This document shows, piece after piece, positions 60,991 through 64,000 of a stretch of 64,000 nt of DNA. Below the pieces are notes generated by a model. The model had not been told where the DNA came from and did not search any database. It worked only from the letters and a program-made list of their open reading frames with translations. This DNA is from GCA-2733415 sp965178655. GTDB lineage: Bacteria > Bacteroidota > Bacteroidia > Flavobacteriales > Flavobacteriaceae. Position 1 is the first letter of the stretch; the number at the start of each line of letters is the position of its first letter. A program made the translations under genes and the position numbers. The stretch covers positions 1,054,001 through 1,118,000 of the forward strand of contig OZ238266.1 in NCBI GenBank assembly GCA_965178655.1, given 5' to 3'.

Positions 60991-62361
60991 TTACTCTAAA
61001 AGAAACGCAAGAAGACGTCTTTTAAAGCTGGTAAATGGCTTGTATTTTACACTTGGTTCCAATAAAAATGATTTTTGCAAAATACTCTTATAGTGGGTAA
61101 ACGTCTCAAAACCTGCTTTAGAATGACAAGCGCCTATACCGCTAGCCCCCACGCCACCAAAAGGCAAATTAGGATTAGATATATGAGTTAACGACTCATT
61201 AATTGCACCACCACCAAAAGATATTTCAGTGAGTATTTTTTTGAGTATTTTTTTGTTCTTACTATACACATATAGCGCTAGTGGTTTATCTCTGTTCTTT
61301 ACCTCTTTAATAACATTATCAATGTTGCTAAAAGATATTACAGGAAGTATTGGTCCAAAAATTTCCGATTGCATAATAGCATCATCAAAGCTAATATTCT
61401 CTAAAACAGTAGGAGATATTAATCGGTTTTTTGCATTATACTCACCGCCAATATATATTTTATCTGTTGGTATTACCGTTGTTAGTCGTTTAAAATGGTC
61501 GTTATTTATAATTTGCACATAATTATCTTGCACAGTGCCATCAACAACGTATTTGTTGTTTAACTCCGCTTTAATAGCCATTAACAACTTAGTTTTAATA
61601 GCCTCATCTACCAATATATAATCTGGAGCAATACAGGTTTGCCCGGCATTTAAAAACTTTGCCCAAACAAGTCGCTTAGCAGTTAGTTTTATATTACAAT
61701 CCTTACATACAAAAGCCGGACTCTTTCCGCCTAACTCTAAGGTTACAGGAGTTAATTGTTCTGCTGCTGCTTTGTATACAATTTTTCCGACAGAAGTACT
61801 CCCTGTAAAAAAAATATGATTCCATTTTTGCTGTAAAAGTGTTGTGCTTACTGCTACACCACCTTCTACTACTACCAAATGTTTGGCATTAAAATTAGCA
61901 TTAATTAATTGTGCTAATACAGCACTAGTGTGAGAAGGAATTTCCGAAGGTTTTATGACTACTGTATTTCCTGCCGCAATAGCCGATATGGTAGGAATTA
62001 ATGCTAACTGATACGGGTAATTCCATGCCGAAACAACCAATACCGTTCCTAATGGTTCTGGAATAATATAACTCTTTGCAGGAAAGTTAGCCCAGTTGGT
62101 ACGCACGCTTTTATGCGCACTCCATTGTTTTACTTTTCGGATAGCTTCATTTAACTCATTGTAAATTAAAGCCAATTCAGTAAGATAAGTTTCAAATTCC
62201 GATTTTTTAAAGTCGCTATAAATTGCCGTATATAATACCTGCTCATTATCTTTTAATACTTGCTTCAATTTTTGCAGTGTTGCTATTCTAAAAGCGACAC
62301 TTTTTGTTGTGTTTGTATTAAAAAATGATTTTTGATTACTTACTATTTTCGAGATATCCAT
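60991..62361 (-). CDS. Aldehyde dehydrogenase, ALDH3-like
   Basis: 456 residues, the short ALDH3 class that oxidises medium/long-chain fatty or aromatic aldehydes. Visible: SAWNYPYQLALIPTISAIAAGN, the cofactor KPSEIPSH, FTGSTSVGKIV, the catalytic Glu in VTLELGGKSPAFV and Cys in NAGQTCIAPDY. The C-terminus (FTSFKRRLLAFLLE) is amphipathic and could touch the membrane. It begins two bases after the upstream SDR stop codon, so alcohol oxidation to aldehyde and then to acid in one operon is plausible. Confidence 0.92.
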   Translation of the reverse strand: MDISKIVSNQKSFFNTNTTKSVAFRIATLQKLKQVLKDNEQVLYTAIYSDFKKSEFETYLTELALIYNELNEAIRKVKQWSAHKSVRTNWANFPAKSYIIPEPLGTVLVVSAWNYPYQLALIPTISAIAAGNTVVIKPSEIPSHTSAVLAQLINANFNAKHLVVVEGGVAVSTTLLQQKWNHIFFTGSTSVGKIVYKAAAEQLTPVTLELGGKSPAFVCKDCNIKLTAKRLVWAKFLNAGQTCIAPDYILVDEAIKTKLLMAIKAELNNKYVVDGTVQDNYVQIINNDHFKRLTTVIPTDKIYIGGEYNAKNRLISPTVLENISFDDAIMQSEIFGPILPVISFSNIDNVIKEVKNRDKPLALYVYSKNKKILKKILTEISFGGGAINESLTHISNPNLPFGGVGASGIGACHSKAGFETFTHYKSILQKSFLLEPSVKYKPFTSFKRRLLAFLLE

Positions 62362-62363
62362 AG

Positions 62364-63167
62364 TTATGCTCTTCCTTTAAAGTCATTCATGGTTTTATAA
62401 ATACCCATTACGCTTCCTGCAAACCAATCAAAAACATCTACAGACATTACCGTTTGTCCAAAACGGGTAAAACGATAAATCCATCCCGGAAGGGTGCGTA
62501 TTTTTTTATTCTTTTCAATTGCTTTTACAATACTTAATGCTGCAGCTTCAGGGTTAAGAATGGGTATTCGAGATTGCACACCATCAAACATTCCTGTATT
62601 AATATAGTACGGTAAAATAGTGGTTACACGCACATTCTTTTTTAATTGTTTCATTTCTAATCGCAAACTATCAGACCATGCAAAAACAGCCCATTTACTC
62701 GCAGCATAAACCGACATTTTAGGGTTTGCAACAAGTGCTGCCGAAGAGGCAATATTACATATATGACCCGAGTTTTGTGCCATCATATCATTTAAAAATT
62801 GATGACAAATATGCATTGGTGCGGTACTATTAATCTGAAATGTTTTATTAATATCCACAGCGTTATGCTCGTGAAAATACTTGCCCACAACTATCCCTGC
62901 ATTATTAATAAGTATATCTATTGTACCATGTGCTGCTTTGACTTCTTTTGCAACGGCTACTATTTGTGTTTCATTAGAGACATCTACTACATAAGATGTT
63001 ATTTTTCCTAAAGGAGAAAGCTCTGTTATGGTTTTTTGAATGGCCTCTGGGTTAATATCCCAAATAATAACTTTTGCTTGTCGTTCTAGAGACAAACGAC
63101 TCATTATTTTTCCAATACCAGAAGCGCCTCCGGTAATTAGTATGGTTTTTTCTGCTAATTTACTCAT
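62364..63167 (-). CDS. SDR family oxidoreductase
   Basis: 267 residues, a classical short-chain dehydrogenase. Cofactor loop TGGASGIGKIM (residues ~12-22), NNAGIVVGKYF, the catalytic Ser in NIASSAALV and the Tyr-x3-Lys in YAASKWAVFAW. The C-terminal extension (LPGWIYRFTRFGQTVMSVDVFDWF) is reminiscent of animal retinol or 17-beta-hydroxysteroid dehydrogenases, suggesting a hydrophobic alcohol or ketone. The substrate is inferred, not shown. First gene of an SDR-ALDH pair with a two-base gap. Confidence 0.9.
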   Translation of the reverse strand: MSKLAEKTILITGGASGIGKIMSRLSLERQAKVIIWDINPEAIQKTITELSPLGKITSYVVDVSNETQIVAVAKEVKAAHGTIDILINNAGIVVGKYFHEHNAVDINKTFQINSTAPMHICHQFLNDMMAQNSGHICNIASSAALVANPKMSVYAASKWAVFAWSDSLRLEMKQLKKNVRVTTILPYYINTGMFDGVQSRIPILNPEAAALSIVKAIEKNKKIRTLPGWIYRFTRFGQTVMSVDVFDWFAGSVMGIYKTMNDFKGRA

Positions 63168-63229
63168 GTGATAAATATAGTCATTTATAAGTGATTTTAA
63201 ATGACTGCTAACAATAAGTTTATATGCAG

Positions 63230-63268
63230 AAAGTCCCTTTATTTAAACATATTAAACAAAGGGACTTT
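63230..63268 (-). terminator. Probable terminator of leuS
   Basis: Stem aaagtcccttt / aaagggacttt with a 17-base loop, 21 bases beyond the leuS stop. The T-run on the reverse strand is weak. Confidence 0.55.
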
Positions 63269-63288
63269 GTAAAAAAACATTTACATGT

Positions 63289-64000
63289 TTATCCTACAAG
63301 GTTAATTATTTTACCCGGTACAATAATTATTTTCTTTGGCGTTCGGCCGTCTAATTGTTTTTGAGTGCGCTCGTCTGCCAATACTATTTTCTCAATATCT
63401 GCTTTACTCAGGTCTAATGGTAATTCTAACATGAATCGCATCTTACCATTAAATGACACTGGATAGTTTTTATTGCTTTCTACCAAATGTTTTGGTTCAA
63501 AAACAGGAAAAGCAGCTGTTGTAATAGAGCTTGTGTTTTCTAGCATTTCCCATAATTCTTCTGAAATATGTGGCGCATATGGCGCTAAAACTATAGCTAA
63601 TGGCGCTAATATTTCTTTACTTGTACACTTTTGAGCAGTAAGCTCATTTACACAAATCATAAAGGTAGATACTGAGGTATTAAACGAAAATTGCTCAATA
63701 TCTTCTGTTACTTTTTTAATGGTTTTATGTAATGTTTTTAAGTTTTCTGCTGTTGGCGTGTTATTGGTTATTTTTATACCAGAATCATCAGCATATAATT
63801 TCCAGAGTTTTTTCAAGAAACTATGCACACCTGTTATTCCTGCAGTGTTCCAAGGTTTTGCTTGCTCTAAAGGCCCTAAAAACATTTCGTATAAACGAAG
63901 TGTGTCTGCACCGTACTGTGTACAAATTTCATCCGGATTAACAACATTATATTTAGATTTCGACATTTTTTCAACCTCACGAGATACCACATACGTATCA
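63289..64000 (-). CDS. leuS: Leucyl-tRNA synthetase, C-terminal part (partial)
   Basis: Only the 3' portion of leuS is inside the window. The frame continues to the right edge without a stop, so the GTG at 63990 is internal and not a real start. The KMSKS loop is seen in EVEKMSKSKYNVVNP. It is followed by the anticodon-binding domain (GADTLRLYEMFLGPLEQAKPW) and the C-terminal appended domain (NGKMRFMLELPLD and PKKIIIVPGKIINLV). The enzyme charges tRNA-Leu, and the window also encodes a tRNA-Leu(UAG). Confidence 0.96.
   Translation of the reverse strand, partial: DTYVVSREVEKMSKSKYNVVNPDEICTQYGADTLRLYEMFLGPLEQAKPWNTAGITGVHSFLKKLWKLYADDSGIKITNNTPTAENLKTLHKTIKKVTEDIEQFSFNTSVSTFMICVNELTAQKCTSKEILAPLAIVLAPYAPHISEELWEMLENTSSITTAAFPVFEPKHLVESNKNYPVSFNGKMRFMLELPLDLSKADIEKIVLADERTQKQLDGRTPKKIIIVPGKIINLVG

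Overview
The window is AT-rich chromosomal DNA from a member of the Bacteroidota, almost certainly family Flavobacteriaceae. The evidence is a set of family hallmarks: promoters of the TAnnTTTG type with an upstream TTTG, almost no Shine-Dalgarno sequences, the gliding lipoprotein GldH downstream of a RicT/PSP1 gene, type IX secretion (T9SS) sorting domains of both type A and type B, an SDR-type threonine dehydrogenase, and the cluster purF-like / pfkB / rnhA / purN / acpP / fabF / rnc. The genus cannot be named from sequence alone. No prophage, insertion sequence, CRISPR array or rRNA operon is visible. The last gene (leuS) runs off the right edge.

Layout. 1-0.9 kb: a TerB-like gene, a candidate small RNA and tRNA-Leu(UAG). 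0.9-9.1 kb: an M20 dipeptidase, a small reverse-strand group (lipoprotein, NTF2-like protein, cyclase, MmcQ/YjbR), threonine dehydrogenase, ldcA-yraN and metG. 9.2-13.4 kb: mfd, divergent from rplU-rpmA. 13.6-24.1 kb: two giant secreted proteins with T9SS type B tails (1544 and 1939 residues). They share a block of about 3.45 kb at a constant spacing of 5937 bp, and the second also carries a fourfold tandem array of a 97-residue module. 24.2-26.1 kb: deoC-deoD-rpiB nucleoside salvage operon. 26.2-33.7 kb: OmpH-like lipoprotein, OmpA-family protein, kbl, an AddA-like helicase-nuclease and superoxide dismutase. 34.3-40.8 kb: purF-like / pfkB / rnhA / purN divergent from acpP-fabF-rnc. 41.1-44.0 kb: trpS, an acyltransferase and recA. 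44.5-49.9 kb: ricT-gldH-PBP1A followed by a two-subunit CoA transferase. 50.1-55.2 kb: a fused peptide-type ABC ATPase and a T9SS-exported subtilase. 55.3-64 kb: a DEDD exonuclease, hemE-hemF-hemB-ogt, cvpA, a BI-1 protein, an ALDH/SDR pair and the 3' end of leuS.

How genes work together. tdh (4.7 kb) and kbl (28.4 kb) complete threonine-to-glycine plus acetyl-CoA catabolism although they are 23 kb apart. deoC, deoD and rpiB feed the sugars of nucleosides into central metabolism. hemE, hemF and hemB are tightly packed haem biosynthesis genes. The adjacent ALDH and SDR could oxidise an alcohol to an acid. Three proteins are T9SS cargo, and GldH belongs to the gliding/T9SS machinery.

Most of the window is ordinary housekeeping DNA. 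The most unusual feature is the pair of giant surface proteins at 13.6-24.1 kb. Their C-terminal 1148 residues are mostly near-identical and the last part differs only at synonymous sites by eye, but the block contains a sharply bounded divergent island. That pattern suggests concerted evolution or gene conversion. Next in interest are the unrecognised small-RNA candidate at 609-683, two intergenic regions sharing a dispersed palindromic repeat, and several genes whose start codon lies very close to the promoter -7 element.
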